Positions 56,832 to 64,000 of a stretch of 64,000 bases of DNA are shown here, piece by piece. The notes under the pieces were generated by a model. The model ran no database searches and was not told the DNA's origin. It saw nothing but the letters and a program-made list of their open reading frames with translations. Location of the stretch: positions 434,001-498,000 of the forward strand of contig NZ_CP073096.1 of the NCBI RefSeq assembly GCF_030503735.1, read 5' to 3'. A program made the position numbers and the translations under genes. Numbering within the stretch: the stretch's first letter is position 1; every line of letters starts with the position of its first letter. This DNA is from Corynebacterium tuberculostearicum (lineage in GTDB: Bacteria; Actinomycetota; Actinomycetes; Mycobacteriales; Mycobacteriaceae).

Positions 56832-57194
56832 ATGAACACTTCTACTGCAGTCCTCGAACACCCGGTAAACGGCGCCGCAGCACCAGCGACGCCCACCACT
56901 GCTCGTACCCCCGAGCCGCTTTTGCGTGAAGCTCTTGGGTTGACGCTGCGCGCCTTCCGCGCGGACAAAGGAGTGACCCTGCGCGAATTAGCCGGAGTGG
57001 CCCGCGTTTCGCCGGGCTACCTTTCGGAGCTCGAACGCGGCCGCAAAGAAGTCTCGTCTGAACTTCTTGCGTCTGTGTGCCACGCGCTGGATTGCTCGGT
57101 GTCTGATGTGCTGATTGAAGCCGCCGGCTACATGGCTCTGCCATCCATGGATGAGGAGCTTGCCCATACCGCTCCTGCCGCATCAGAGCTTTAA
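56832..57194 (+). CDS. clgR: Transcriptional regulator ClgR
   Basis: A 120-residue XRE-type regulator. After a variable Ala/Thr/Pro-rich start of about 25 residues come [28 protein letters not shown] and [20 protein letters not shown] (the helix-turn-helix), nearly as in C. glutamicum ClgR. ClgR activates clpP/clpC and other proteolysis and repair genes and in mycobacteria also pspA. The start is uncertain: ATG 56832, or the in-frame TTG at 56820. pspA lies next, as in mycobacteria. Confidence 0.92.
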   Translation: MNTSTAVLEHPVNGAAAPATPTTARTPEPLLREALGLTLRAFRADKGVTLRELAGVARVSPGYLSELERGRKEVSSELLASVCHALDCSVSDVLIEAAGYMALPSMDEELAHTAPAASEL

Positions 57195-57213
57195 GTCACA
57201 GCGGCCTATGTCG

Positions 57214-57250
57214 ACAGCCGGCCTTTTCTCTTGCGAGAAAGGTCGGCTGT
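57214..57250 (+). terminator. Terminator-like hairpin downstream of clgR
   Basis: ACAGCCGGCCTTTTCTC and GAGAAAGGTCGGCTGT form a 14-bp stem with two imperfections and loop TTGC. There is no T tract, so it may be a weak terminator or an mRNA-stability hairpin. Confidence 0.45.
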
Positions 57251-57378
57251 GTCGGTTATAGGGACGTCGGCAAGCGTCCGCGACCGCGGGGAGTGCAAGC
57301 GATGGAAACAGCGCTTCGCTAGTATAAACAGCAGAACAATATGCACATATTTTTAACCTAGGAAGGTTGAAGCACACC

Positions 57379-58239
57379 ATGGCGAACCCATTTGTTAAGG
57401 GCTGGAAGTACCTGATGGCCCTCTTCGATAACAAGATCGAGGAAAACGCCGATCCCAAGGTGCAGATCGAGCAGGCTATTGAGGACGCTCAGCGCCAGCA
57501 CCAGGAACTGTCGCAGCAGGCGGCCGCCGTGATTGGTAACCAGCGTCAGCTGGAAATGCAGCTCAACCGCCGCCTGGCCGAGGTGGAAAAGCTGCAGGGC
57601 AATGCCCGCCAGGCCCTGGAATTGGCTGACCAGGCCCGTGCCAAGGGTAATGAAAATAAGGCCGTGGAGTACGAAAACGCGGCCGAGGCTTTCGCCGCCC
57701 AGCTGGTCACCGCAGAAGAGTCCGTGGAAGATACCAAGAAACTGCACGACCAAGCACTGCAGCAGGCAGAGAAGGCAAAGAATGCGGTTCAGCGCAATAA
57801 TGCCGCGCTGCGTGAAAAGGTCAATGAGCGCTCTAAGCTGCTTTCCCAGCTGGAGCAGGCAAAGATGCAGGAAAAGGTTTCCGAGTCTTTGAACTCCATG
57901 AACGAGCTGACCGCTAACGGCAATACGCCGTCCCTGGATTCCGTACGCGATAAGATTGAACGCCGTTATTCCAAGGCGCTGGGACAGGCTGAGCTTGCCG
58001 AGAACTCCGTGGAAAACCGTATGGCCGAGGTACAACAGGCCGGTATTCAGATGGCCGGCCACTCCCGCTTAGAGCAGATTCGCAATGAAATGAACTCCTC
58101 CAAGTCCGTTGAAGGCAATAAGGCTCAGGCCATTGAGGGCAACAAGGCGTCAGGCTCAGCTGCCGACAACGCTGCCCAGCCTGGCACTGCCAACGACGAT
58201 GCCGTGCAGGCCCGCTTGCGTGAGCTGCGTGGCGAGTAA
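57379..58239 (+). CDS. pspA: PspA/IM30 family phage-shock protein (35-kDa antigen-like)
   Basis: A 286-residue, almost wholly coiled-coil protein starting [21 protein letters not shown], then long heptad helices rich in Gln/Glu/Ala (about 25-220). It supports membranes under stress and matches Rv2744c, the ClgR-linked 35-kDa antigen. The C-terminal ~60 residues are low complexity (NKA/EGNKA repeats). A TAGTAT at 57320-57325 is a possible -10. I use the ATG at 57379, the family's usual start. Confidence 0.92.
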   Translation: MANPFVKGWKYLMALFDNKIEENADPKVQIEQAIEDAQRQHQELSQQAAAVIGNQRQLEMQLNRRLAEVEKLQGNARQALELADQARAKGNENKAVEYENAAEAFAAQLVTAEESVEDTKKLHDQALQQAEKAKNAVQRNNAALREKVNERSKLLSQLEQAKMQEKVSESLNSMNELTANGNTPSLDSVRDKIERRYSKALGQAELAENSVENRMAEVQQAGIQMAGHSRLEQIRNEMNSSKSVEGNKAQAIEGNKASGSAADNAAQPGTANDDAVQARLRELRGE

Positions 58240-58266
58240 GACTCCGACTGCCTTTTAAATACTTTT

Positions 58267-58316
58267 CGCCTCCCTTGACCATAATCTGGTGGTTCAAGGG
58301 AGGCGATAATTTTTTC
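58267..58316 (+). terminator. Rho-independent terminator of pspA
   Basis: CGCCTCCCTTGA (58267-58278) pairs with TCAAGGGAGGCG (58294-58305), followed by ATAATTTTTT. It lies between convergent pspA and bioN. Confidence 0.85.
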
Positions 58317-58318
58317 CG

Positions 58319-58939
58319 TTAGTCGCCAACACCGCGGGCCTGCAGAGCCTCACCCATCGCGCGAGCACGCCGGATGGAGCGAATGATCACCGGGGTGCCA
58401 AAAGCCAGTGGGGACATGCCGGCTCCGCGCGCTTTGCGGGCATCAAGCACCTCAAAGACGGTTTCAAACATGAGAGGAATAAGCCGAATAGTCAGTGACA
58501 TCGCCAAGCTGATGTTGTCAACAGGCACGCCCAGACGAGCCAGCGGCTGAAGCGACTCTTCCAAAGACTCCATGATCGCATCTACCGTGGAGGTAAGCGT
58601 GAGCAGGAACGCGGCCATCATGGCGGCGAAGACATTGAGGAACATCACCGCCGCATAGTCGAAATCTTTAGCCCACCATTGGAAGCTGGCCAGGGGGACT
58701 AGGAAGAGGAGTGGCGGCCAGATCTGACTCCAGGCAATGCGCAGTGGAATCCGGGCACAGGAATAGAGGATGACAACGAAGATAACCCCGCTTGCTGCCC
58801 ACGGAATGGACTTGAAAAAGATGCTGGTGACCAGGATAAAGATTAATAGAAATGCGATTTTCCAACTGGGCTTGATTCGGTGAACAAAGCTAGTGCCGTC
58901 GACATAGACGGAGAGCGGGAGATTCGTGCGTCGTTGCAA
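58319..58939 (-). CDS. bioN: Biotin ECF transporter T component
   Basis: A 206-residue EcfT-type membrane protein with about five hydrophobic segments and the coupling motifs ARKARGAG and RRARAMGEALQARG near the C-terminus, which bind the ATPase. TTG start with GGAGA 6 nt upstream, inside the end of bioM. Third gene of bioYMN on the minus strand. Confidence 0.88.
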   Translation of the reverse strand: MQRRTNLPLSVYVDGTSFVHRIKPSWKIAFLLIFILVTSIFFKSIPWAASGVIFVVILYSCARIPLRIAWSQIWPPLLFLVPLASFQWWAKDFDYAAVMFLNVFAAMMAAFLLTLTSTVDAIMESLEESLQPLARLGVPVDNISLAMSLTIRLIPLMFETVFEVLDARKARGAGMSPLAFGTPVIIRSIRRARAMGEALQARGVGD

Positions 58940-58950
58940 AACTATTCTCC

Positions 58951-59643
58951 CTACAGTGGCCGCCGGGCCATTAGGTCTTGATAGAACTCTATGACCTCCG
59001 CCGGCCGGCCATCTGCGGCGATGCGATGGTCATCGATGCAAATGACCCGATCAAAATCGCGCAGGAAGTCCAGATCGTGCGTGACCACAATCAGTTGCTG
59101 TTCCAGTCGCGCGAATTCTCTTTTGATCCGATCGCGGTTACGCAGGTCCAATAGGGTAGTGGGCTCATCAGCGATGATGAGAATCGGGTCAATGACTATG
59201 ACGGCGGCCAGGGCAAGGAGCTGCTTTTGCCCGCCGGACAGCGTGTGCGGCGAGCGTTCACCACACTCGGCGAGCCCAAAGCGTTCGAGGGCGGCATCTA
59301 CTCGGGCGGTGCGCTCGTGCTTAGGTAGCCTAAAGCGGCGTAGCGAAAAGGCCACATCATCGCGCACATTGGGCATGACAATTTGGTTTTCGGCATCAGA
59401 AAACACGAAACCTACCTTTTCGCGCACCTTTTTGCCCTGCTTGGCGACGTCCATTTGGTCCACCGTCACCGTTCCCTTACTGGGCCCACCCAAGCCATTA
59501 ATGAGCCTGGTCAAGGTGGACTTGCCACCACCGTTTTGGCCGATAATGCCAATGCGCTGTTCAGTGAGGGTGAGGTTGATGTCCTCGAGGACCACGGTGT
59601 CATCAAAAGCCACCGTGACCGAGGAAAAATCAATGGTCGGCAC
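58951..59643 (-). CDS. bioM: Biotin ECF transporter ATPase component
   Basis: A 230-residue ABC ATPase. Walker A GQNGGGKST is near 34-42, the signature LSGGQKQLL near 136, and Walker B ILIIADEPT; the H-loop His is in VVTHDLDFL. The GTG start shares one base with the bioY stop (TAGTG), so the two are translationally coupled. Confidence 0.9.
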   Translation of the reverse strand: MPTIDFSSVTVAFDDTVVLEDINLTLTEQRIGIIGQNGGGKSTLTRLINGLGGPSKGTVTVDQMDVAKQGKKVREKVGFVFSDAENQIVMPNVRDDVAFSLRRFRLPKHERTARVDAALERFGLAECGERSPHTLSGGQKQLLALAAVIVIDPILIIADEPTTLLDLRNRDRIKREFARLEQQLIVVTHDLDFLRDFDRVICIDDHRIAADGRPAEVIEFYQDLMARRPL

Positions 59644-60206
59644 TAGGCGGCCTTCCGTCCCATCAGATCAGGGAAGGCCGCATGCACGCCGAGGGCGATA
59701 ATGACGGCTACCACAAGCTTGCCGGCATCGACGGGAATGAAAGGTAATTGCGCCGCGAGAGCCGGTCCAATCTCCAAGCCGGAGCGGATCATCAAGCCAA
59801 AGGCGCCGCAGATGTACTGGACGGCAAGGCCCACGATGGCAGCGATGGCAAGTACGACGGCCATGCCGCCTTTGTTCTTAGGGGAGCGGTAGGCGATTGC
59901 ACCGGCTACGGCTGGTGAAAGAACGTAGCCAATGATGTATCCGGCGGTAGGACCTGCCAGTGCGCGCAACGTGGTGCCGCCACCGGCCAGCACAGGTAGT
60001 GCAAGACCAAGGAACAAGAAAAGCAGCCCTACGTATCCGCCGCGCTTGCTACCCAAAATCAAACCAGAGAGGATGAGCGCGGCGTTTTGCAGCACGATCG
60101 GAACGCCAGCAGAACCCACTGGAATGGATACAAAGGCGAGCACGATGACGAGGGCGGTAAAGACGGCAACGTAGGCAATGGTGGTTGCCAGAGAGTTCTT
60201 TTTCAT
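59643..60206 (-). CDS. bioY: Biotin transporter substrate-binding component BioY
   Basis: A 187-residue membrane protein with six hydrophobic segments and the BioY signature GGTTLRALAGPTAGYIIGYVLS. It binds biotin and needs BioM and BioN for high affinity, matching C. glutamicum bioYMN. The ATG at 60206 lies 7 nt after a -10 element. I could not find a clear BioQ box (TGAAC-N3-GTTAC) ahead of it. Confidence 0.93.
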   Translation of the reverse strand: MKKNSLATTIAYVAVFTALVIVLAFVSIPVGSAGVPIVLQNAALILSGLILGSKRGGYVGLLFLFLGLALPVLAGGGTTLRALAGPTAGYIIGYVLSPAVAGAIAYRSPKNKGGMAVVLAIAAIVGLAVQYICGAFGLMIRSGLEIGPALAAQLPFIPVDAGKLVVAVIIALGVHAAFPDLMGRKAA

Positions 60207-60213
60207 GTTCAAG

Positions 60214-60219
60214 AGGTTA
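60214..60219 (-). promoter_or_regulatory. -10 element, leaderless start of bioY
   Basis: TAACCT on the minus strand ends 7 nt before the ATG at 60206. Confidence 0.5.
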
Positions 60220-60356
60220 GCACTGCGGGAAAAATGCAGGAAATTCCGGTTTTTGAACGGCGTTCATGCGCGCTCCAGGAAGCTTGGTTGTACAGGTGTG
60301 CAAGGTTGGTTCGTTGTCATCTGTCGGCGTGCTGGCACCTCAACCGGAACGCTGAG

Positions 60357-60362
60357 TAGGAT
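60357..60362 (+). promoter_or_regulatory. -10 element, leaderless start of the DUF3046 gene
   Basis: TAGGAT ends 7 nt before the ATG at 60370, which makes the upstream in-frame ATG at 60361 part of the promoter. Confidence 0.5.
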
Positions 60363-60369
60363 GGCGCGC

Positions 60370-60585
60370 ATGCGATTGACCGAGTATCACCAGCTGATTG
60401 TGGATGAATTTGGCGAGTCTAAAGGCAAGTGGATAAGCCACTCGCATGTCTTGTCTGACCTCGGGGCAACGCCGGATGAGCTTATCGAACGCGGCGTCGA
60501 TCCCCGTCGCGTTTGGCTTAGCCTGTGCGATGACTTTGATGTCCCTCAAGAGCGCTGGTTGGGTGTGGATTACCCAAGTCTGTAG
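60370..60585 (+). CDS. DUF3046 family protein
   Basis: A 71-residue protein, MRLTEYHQLIVDEFGESKGKW..., ending RWLGVDYPSL. DUF3046 proteins lie just upstream of recA throughout the actinobacteria; function unknown. The 182 bases to recA contain the recA promoter. Confidence 0.85.
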   Translation: MRLTEYHQLIVDEFGESKGKWISHSHVLSDLGATPDELIERGVDPRRVWLSLCDDFDVPQERWLGVDYPSL

Positions 60586-60626
60586 GGGAGTGAGACCTGA
60601 AAAATTGGCGTGTCTACTTTAAAAAT

Positions 60627-60647
60627 TCGAACAGATGTATGTAATAT
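60627..60647 (+). promoter_or_regulatory. LexA (SOS) box and -10 element of recA
   Basis: TCGAACAGATGTATGT (60627-60642) matches the actinobacterial LexA consensus TCGAAC-N4-GTTCGA in its left half and the central ACA-N2-TGT core; the right half is degenerate. It abuts TAATAT (60642-60647), a good -10 with TG one base upstream. LexA bound here would block RNA polymerase. Confidence 0.7.
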
Positions 60648-60767
60648 GGCGGAAGTGTCGATGCAGTCGTCTACAGTGGGATGGCGTTGACGGAGGGAAC
60701 CGATTGGGTTCCACGACAGTCTAATTATGCGTTAGTGCATCGTCGTTTAAGATAAGGATGAATATTA

Positions 60768-61904
60768 ATGGCAACCAAAAAGAAGTCTTCTACTGCTGCG
60801 TCTAAGGGAGATGACCGCGAAAAGGCGCTCGATGCCGCCATGGCCATGATTGAAAAGGATTATGGCAAGGGCGCTGTCATGCGCTTGGGCGATGATAATC
60901 GGCCGCCGATTAAGGCCATTTCTTCCGGTAATACCGCAATCGATGTCGCCCTGGGCATCGGCGGCTTCCCGCGCGGTCGCATCGTAGAGATATATGGACC
61001 GGAGTCCTCTGGTAAGACCACCGTCGCGCTGCACGCTATCGCATCTGCACAAAAGGACGGCGGCATTGCCGCGTTTATTGACGCCGAGCATGCGCTCGAT
61101 CCTCAGTATGCTCGCCTGCTCGGCGTAGATACCGATAACCTACTGGTATCCCAGCCGGATACAGGCGAGCAAGCCTTGGAGATTGCCGATATGCTGGTGC
61201 GCTCGGGTGCCATTGACATTATCGTGGTGGACTCTGTGGCCGCCCTTACCCCGAAGGCGGAAATCGAAGGTGAGATGGGCGATAGCCACGTTGGTCTTCA
61301 GGCCCGCCTGATGTCGCAGGCGCTGCGTAAAATGACCGGTGCTTTGTATAACTCTGGCACGACCGCTATCTTCATTAACCAGCTACGCGAGAAGATTGGC
61401 GTGATGTTCGGCTCTCCAGAGACCACCACTGGTGGTAAGGCGTTGAAGTTCTACTCTTCCGTGCGCTGTGATATCCGCCGTATCCAAACCCTGAAGGATG
61501 GCCAGGATGCCATCGGTAACCGCACTAAGCTTAAGGTGGTAAAGAACAAGGTCTCCCCACCATTTAAGATTGCCGAGTTCGACATTATGTACGGCGAAGG
61601 CATCTCCCGCGAGTCCTCCATTATTGACCTCGGTGTGGAAAACGGCTTCATCCGTAAGTCCGGCTCCTGGTTTACCTATGAAGGCGATCAGCTGGGTCAA
61701 GGTAAGGAGAAGGCGCGTAACTTCCTCAAGGATAATCCGGACTTGGCCAATGAAATCGAGCAGAAGATTTTCCAGAAGCTTGGTATCGGCGAGGTAGCCG
61801 CCGAAGGCGAAGAGGCCGCAGCAATGGACGTTCCCGGCTCTGATGATCCCTTGACCGATGAGTCCGTGGACCTTGTCCCAAACGTCGACTTCGATGATGA
61901 CTAA
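60768..61904 (+). CDS. recA: Recombinase RecA
   Basis: A 378-residue recombinase for homologous recombination and SOS induction. Walker [10 protein letters not shown] is at 77-85, followed by the L1 loop region ([18 protein letters not shown]) and L2 ([18 protein letters not shown]). The acidic tail is normal and no intein interrupts the gene. AAGGA lies 9 nt before the ATG; the leader has a small GGAACC/GGTTCC hairpin at 60696-60712. recX follows by 51 nt. Confidence 0.97.
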   Translation: MATKKKSSTAASKGDDREKALDAAMAMIEKDYGKGAVMRLGDDNRPPIKAISSGNTAIDVALGIGGFPRGRIVEIYGPESSGKTTVALHAIASAQKDGGIAAFIDAEHALDPQYARLLGVDTDNLLVSQPDTGEQALEIADMLVRSGAIDIIVVDSVAALTPKAEIEGEMGDSHVGLQARLMSQALRKMTGALYNSGTTAIFINQLREKIGVMFGSPETTTGGKALKFYSSVRCDIRRIQTLKDGQDAIGNRTKLKVVKNKVSPPFKIAEFDIMYGEGISRESSIIDLGVENGFIRKSGSWFTYEGDQLGQGKEKARNFLKDNPDLANEIEQKIFQKLGIGEVAAEGEEAAAMDVPGSDDPLTDESVDLVPNVDFDDD

Positions 61905-61955
61905 ATTGGTTTAACGCCACACCGACACTGCCCCCATTCCGATTAAGACTGCCTC

Positions 61956-62558
61956 ATGAATCAGCCCGCCCCCGAAAAGCTCGCCCGACTCCGTCAAGCC
62001 CTCGAGGCCTATGAGAGTGGCGCGGCTGGGGGCGGGCTTTTTGACCGAGAAGCAGAAGAAGCCAAGGCCAAAGTCCGCTCCCGAGCGTTGGGGCTTCTAG
62101 ACCAACGTTCAAGGTCCCGGCAAGAGCTGTATGATCGCCTAGTCAAAGCAGAATTCGAACCGAATGTCATTGAAGATGTACTGGATGATTTAACCCACGC
62201 TGGGCTAGTGAATGACGCCGCTTTTGCTCATGAATGGGTAAGTCAGCGTCATAAGCGCCGAGGAAAGTCTGCTTCGGCGCTTAATAGGGAACTGCGCGAA
62301 AAGGGCGTAGGCGAGGCCGATCGCGCGGAGGCCCTCGAGCAGATCGATCCTGCCGATGAAGAAGCCATGGCACAGACCCTTGCGGAAAAGAAAGCCCGCT
62401 CCACTAAGTGCGTTCCTTCGGACTGCAAGGAGCGCGATAAGGCGCTTCGTCGAATCGTGGGTGTGCTTGCCCGCCGTGGCTTCAATGAAGGGATGTCATT
62501 GCAGATAGCGATCTCGGCGCTCGATGCTCGGTGCGCAGAATTGCGTGCGGAGGAATAG
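61956..62558 (+). CDS. recX: Regulatory protein RecX
   Basis: A 200-residue RecA modulator built of helical repeats; ALGLLDQRSRSRQELYDRLVKAEFEPN and the VNDAAFAHEWVSQRHKRRGKSASAL segment are typical. It limits RecA filament growth. A possible -10 TAAGAC lies 6 nt before the ATG, so it may also be transcribed separately from recA. Confidence 0.93.
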   Translation: MNQPAPEKLARLRQALEAYESGAAGGGLFDREAEEAKAKVRSRALGLLDQRSRSRQELYDRLVKAEFEPNVIEDVLDDLTHAGLVNDAAFAHEWVSQRHKRRGKSASALNRELREKGVGEADRAEALEQIDPADEEAMAQTLAEKKARSTKCVPSDCKERDKALRRIVGVLARRGFNEGMSLQIAISALDARCAELRAEE

Positions 62559-62625
62559 CGCTGCCGCGCGCGATTGCGCCGTCGTGGCGACGCTGCGGCG
62601 GTTATGAGATGCCTAGCTTCATGGC

Positions 62626-62631
62626 TAAACT
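62626..62631 (+). promoter_or_regulatory. -10 element, leaderless start of miaB
   Basis: TAAACT ends 8 nt before the GTG at 62640. Confidence 0.4.
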
Positions 62632-62639
62632 ATGCCGAC

Positions 62640-64000
62640 GTGGAGCAGACAATCGCAGATAACCGTACCTATGAAGTCCGAACCTTCGGCTGCCAGATGA
62701 ACGTGCACGATTCCGAGCGTATCTCTGGCCTCTTGGAGGAAGCCGGATACTCGGCCGCCGGCGAGGGAGTAGAGCCCGATCTCATCGTCTTTAATACCTG
62801 CGCCGTGCGCGAAAACGCCGATAAGCGGCTCTACGGCACCTTAGGCGCCCTCAAGAAAACCAAAGAAAGCCGCCCAGGTATGCAGATCGCCGTGGGCGGC
62901 TGCTTGGCGCAGAAGGATAAGGACACCGTCCTTGACAATGCCCCGTGGGTTGATGCCGTCTTCGGCACCCACAACATGGCGGCCCTTCCGACCTTGCTGG
63001 AGCGCGCCCGCCACAATGATGAAGCACAGGTGGAGATCGTTGATTCGCTGGAGGCGTTTCCATCCGTATTGCCGGCCAAGCGTGAGTCTGCCTATGCCGG
63101 CTGGGTTTCAGTTTCTGTGGGCTGCAATAACACCTGCACTTTTTGCATTGTGCCGTCCCTGCGCGGCAAGGAAGAAGACCGTCGGCCCGGTGACATTTTG
63201 GCCGAAGTCAAAGCCTTGGTGGACCAAGGCGTATCCGAAGTCACCTTGCTCGGCCAAAACGTAAATGCCTATGGCGTCAATTTCGCCGATCCAGATCTGC
63301 CACGAGATCGCTTCGCCTTTTCCAAACTGCTGCGTGAGGTAGGCAAGATCGAGGGTCTTGAGCGTCTGCGGTTTACCTCTCCGCACCCGGCGGAATTTAC
63401 TTCCGACGTCATCGATGCCATGGCGGAAACCCCATCCGTGTGCCCGCAGTTGCACATGCCGCTGCAATCTGGCTCGGACAAGGTCCTCAAGGACATGCGC
63501 CGTTCTTATCGCACCAAGAAGTTCCTGCGGATTTTGGACGAGGTTCGTGAGAAGATTCCGCACGCCGCGATCACCACCGATATCATCGTGGGTTTCCCAG
63601 GCGAGACCGAGGAAGACTTCCAAGACACTATGGAATTGGTGCGCCGCGCTCGCTTTGCCTCGGCCTTTACCTTCCAGTATTCGCCGCGCCCGGGAACCCC
63701 GGCTGCGGAGATGGAGGATCAGATCCCCAAGGAGGTTGTCCAAGACCGCTTCGAGCGCCTCGTTGCCCTGCAAGATAGCATCCAGGCCGAGGAAAATCAG
63801 AAGCTTATCGGCACGGATGTGGAGCTTTTGGTGCAGGCCGAGGGCGGGCGCAAGAACGATGAGACCCACCGTATAACCGGCCGCGCGCGCGATGGCCGCC
63901 TAGTGCACTTCACCCCGGTTGACTCTGAAGGCTCGGATATTTCTGCCGAGATTCGCCCGGGCGATGTGGTCCATACTCAGGTCACCGGTGCGGGCTCTTT
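62640..64000 (+). CDS. miaB: tRNA-2-methylthio-N6-dimethylallyladenosine synthase, truncated by the window end
   Basis: A radical-SAM methylthiotransferase that modifies A37 of tRNAs. About 453 codons are visible with no stop. The UPF0004 domain carries three cluster cysteines ([28 protein letters not shown]). The radical SAM CxxxCxxC is [12 protein letters not shown], and a TRAM domain begins near residue 390. I chose the GTG at 62640 because translation from it gives the conserved start; the C-terminus lies outside the window. Confidence 0.95.
   Translation, partial: MEQTIADNRTYEVRTFGCQMNVHDSERISGLLEEAGYSAAGEGVEPDLIVFNTCAVRENADKRLYGTLGALKKTKESRPGMQIAVGGCLAQKDKDTVLDNAPWVDAVFGTHNMAALPTLLERARHNDEAQVEIVDSLEAFPSVLPAKRESAYAGWVSVSVGCNNTCTFCIVPSLRGKEEDRRPGDILAEVKALVDQGVSEVTLLGQNVNAYGVNFADPDLPRDRFAFSKLLREVGKIEGLERLRFTSPHPAEFTSDVIDAMAETPSVCPQLHMPLQSGSDKVLKDMRRSYRTKKFLRILDEVREKIPHAAITTDIIVGFPGETEEDFQDTMELVRRARFASAFTFQYSPRPGTPAAEMEDQIPKEVVQDRFERLVALQDSIQAEENQKLIGTDVELLVQAEGGRKNDETHRITGRARDGRLVHFTPVDSEGSDISAEIRPGDVVHTQVTGAGS

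Noticed and set aside
57240-57330. ClgR box before pspA
   Set aside because: GC-rich near matches (for example GTCCGC followed by GCG) occur, but none fits the published GTTCGC-N5-GCG pattern well enough.
60200-60240. BioQ operator before bioY
   Set aside because: TTGAAC is present next to TAACC but the arrangement does not fit TGAAC-N3-GTTAC, so I do not call a BioQ site.

Overview
This 64 kb window reads as core chromosome of a Corynebacterium species (Actinobacteria, fairly high GC). The evidence is a mycothione reductase, a ClgR/PspA pair, an Rpf1-type resuscitation factor, a BioYMN biotin transporter, a mycobacterial-type lipoprotein PBP, and a gene order close to the Mycobacterium tuberculosis rlmN-dxr-rip1-ispG ... 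rimP-nusA-infB-rbfA ... rpsO-pnp ... dapB-thyX-dapA-rnj-ftsK-pgsA-clgR-pspA ... recA-recX-miaB series. No tRNA, rRNA, CRISPR array, insertion sequence or phage gene was recognised.

Layout. 1-9966: tail of rlmN, an ABC exporter, a DUF2631 membrane protein, then dxr, rip1, ispG, a lipoprotein PBP and map (isoprenoid synthesis, envelope proteolysis, cell wall, N-terminal processing). 10093-17807: two tandem small secreted proteins of unknown function, a hydrolase-mtr operon, mqo, and a phzF-selO operon. 17875-25844: a two-component system with an adjacent ABC exporter, a GalT-like protein, yaaA, proS and a DoxX-like protein. 25971-35188: rpf1, a DUF4439-type lipoprotein, and the rimP-nusA-ylxR-infB translation/transcription cluster, which is interrupted before rbfA-nrnA by a low-GC accessory cassette (about 32400-33780). 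35185-40964: a MATE exporter, a metallophosphoesterase, pptT, truB, ribF and a nucleoside hydrolase. 41134-49845: rpsO, pnp, an AMIN-like lipoprotein, a VOC protein, dapB-thyX-dapA and rnj. 49916-58239: a TIGR03085 protein, ftsK, a TerC manganese exporter behind a yybP-ykoY riboswitch, a YciI protein, pgsA-cinA-clgR and pspA. 58319-64000: bioYMN, DUF3046, SOS-controlled recA, recX and the start of miaB.

The accessory cassette between infB and rbfA is the most unusual part. On the minus strand it carries three small genes. The promoter-proximal one is a secreted protein, broken by an apparent +1 frameshift in its signal peptide, whose cysteine spacing (C-x15-C-x17-C-x24-C, last Cys at the C-terminus) closely follows the tendamistat (alpha-amylase inhibitor) fold. 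Its promoter has a perfect GTTTC-G-GAAAC dyad in the -10/-35 spacer.

Regulation. At least 21 genes have a TANNNT -10 hexamer ending 6-8 nt before the start codon and no Shine-Dalgarno sequence, the signature of leaderless mRNAs. Several form very short divergent promoters (yaaA/proS, lipoprotein/rimP, truB/ribF). One leaderless promoter and start codon lie inside the rnj terminator. The terC leader is a manganese riboswitch whose last strand can also pair with the terC ribosome-binding site. recA has a LexA-type box.
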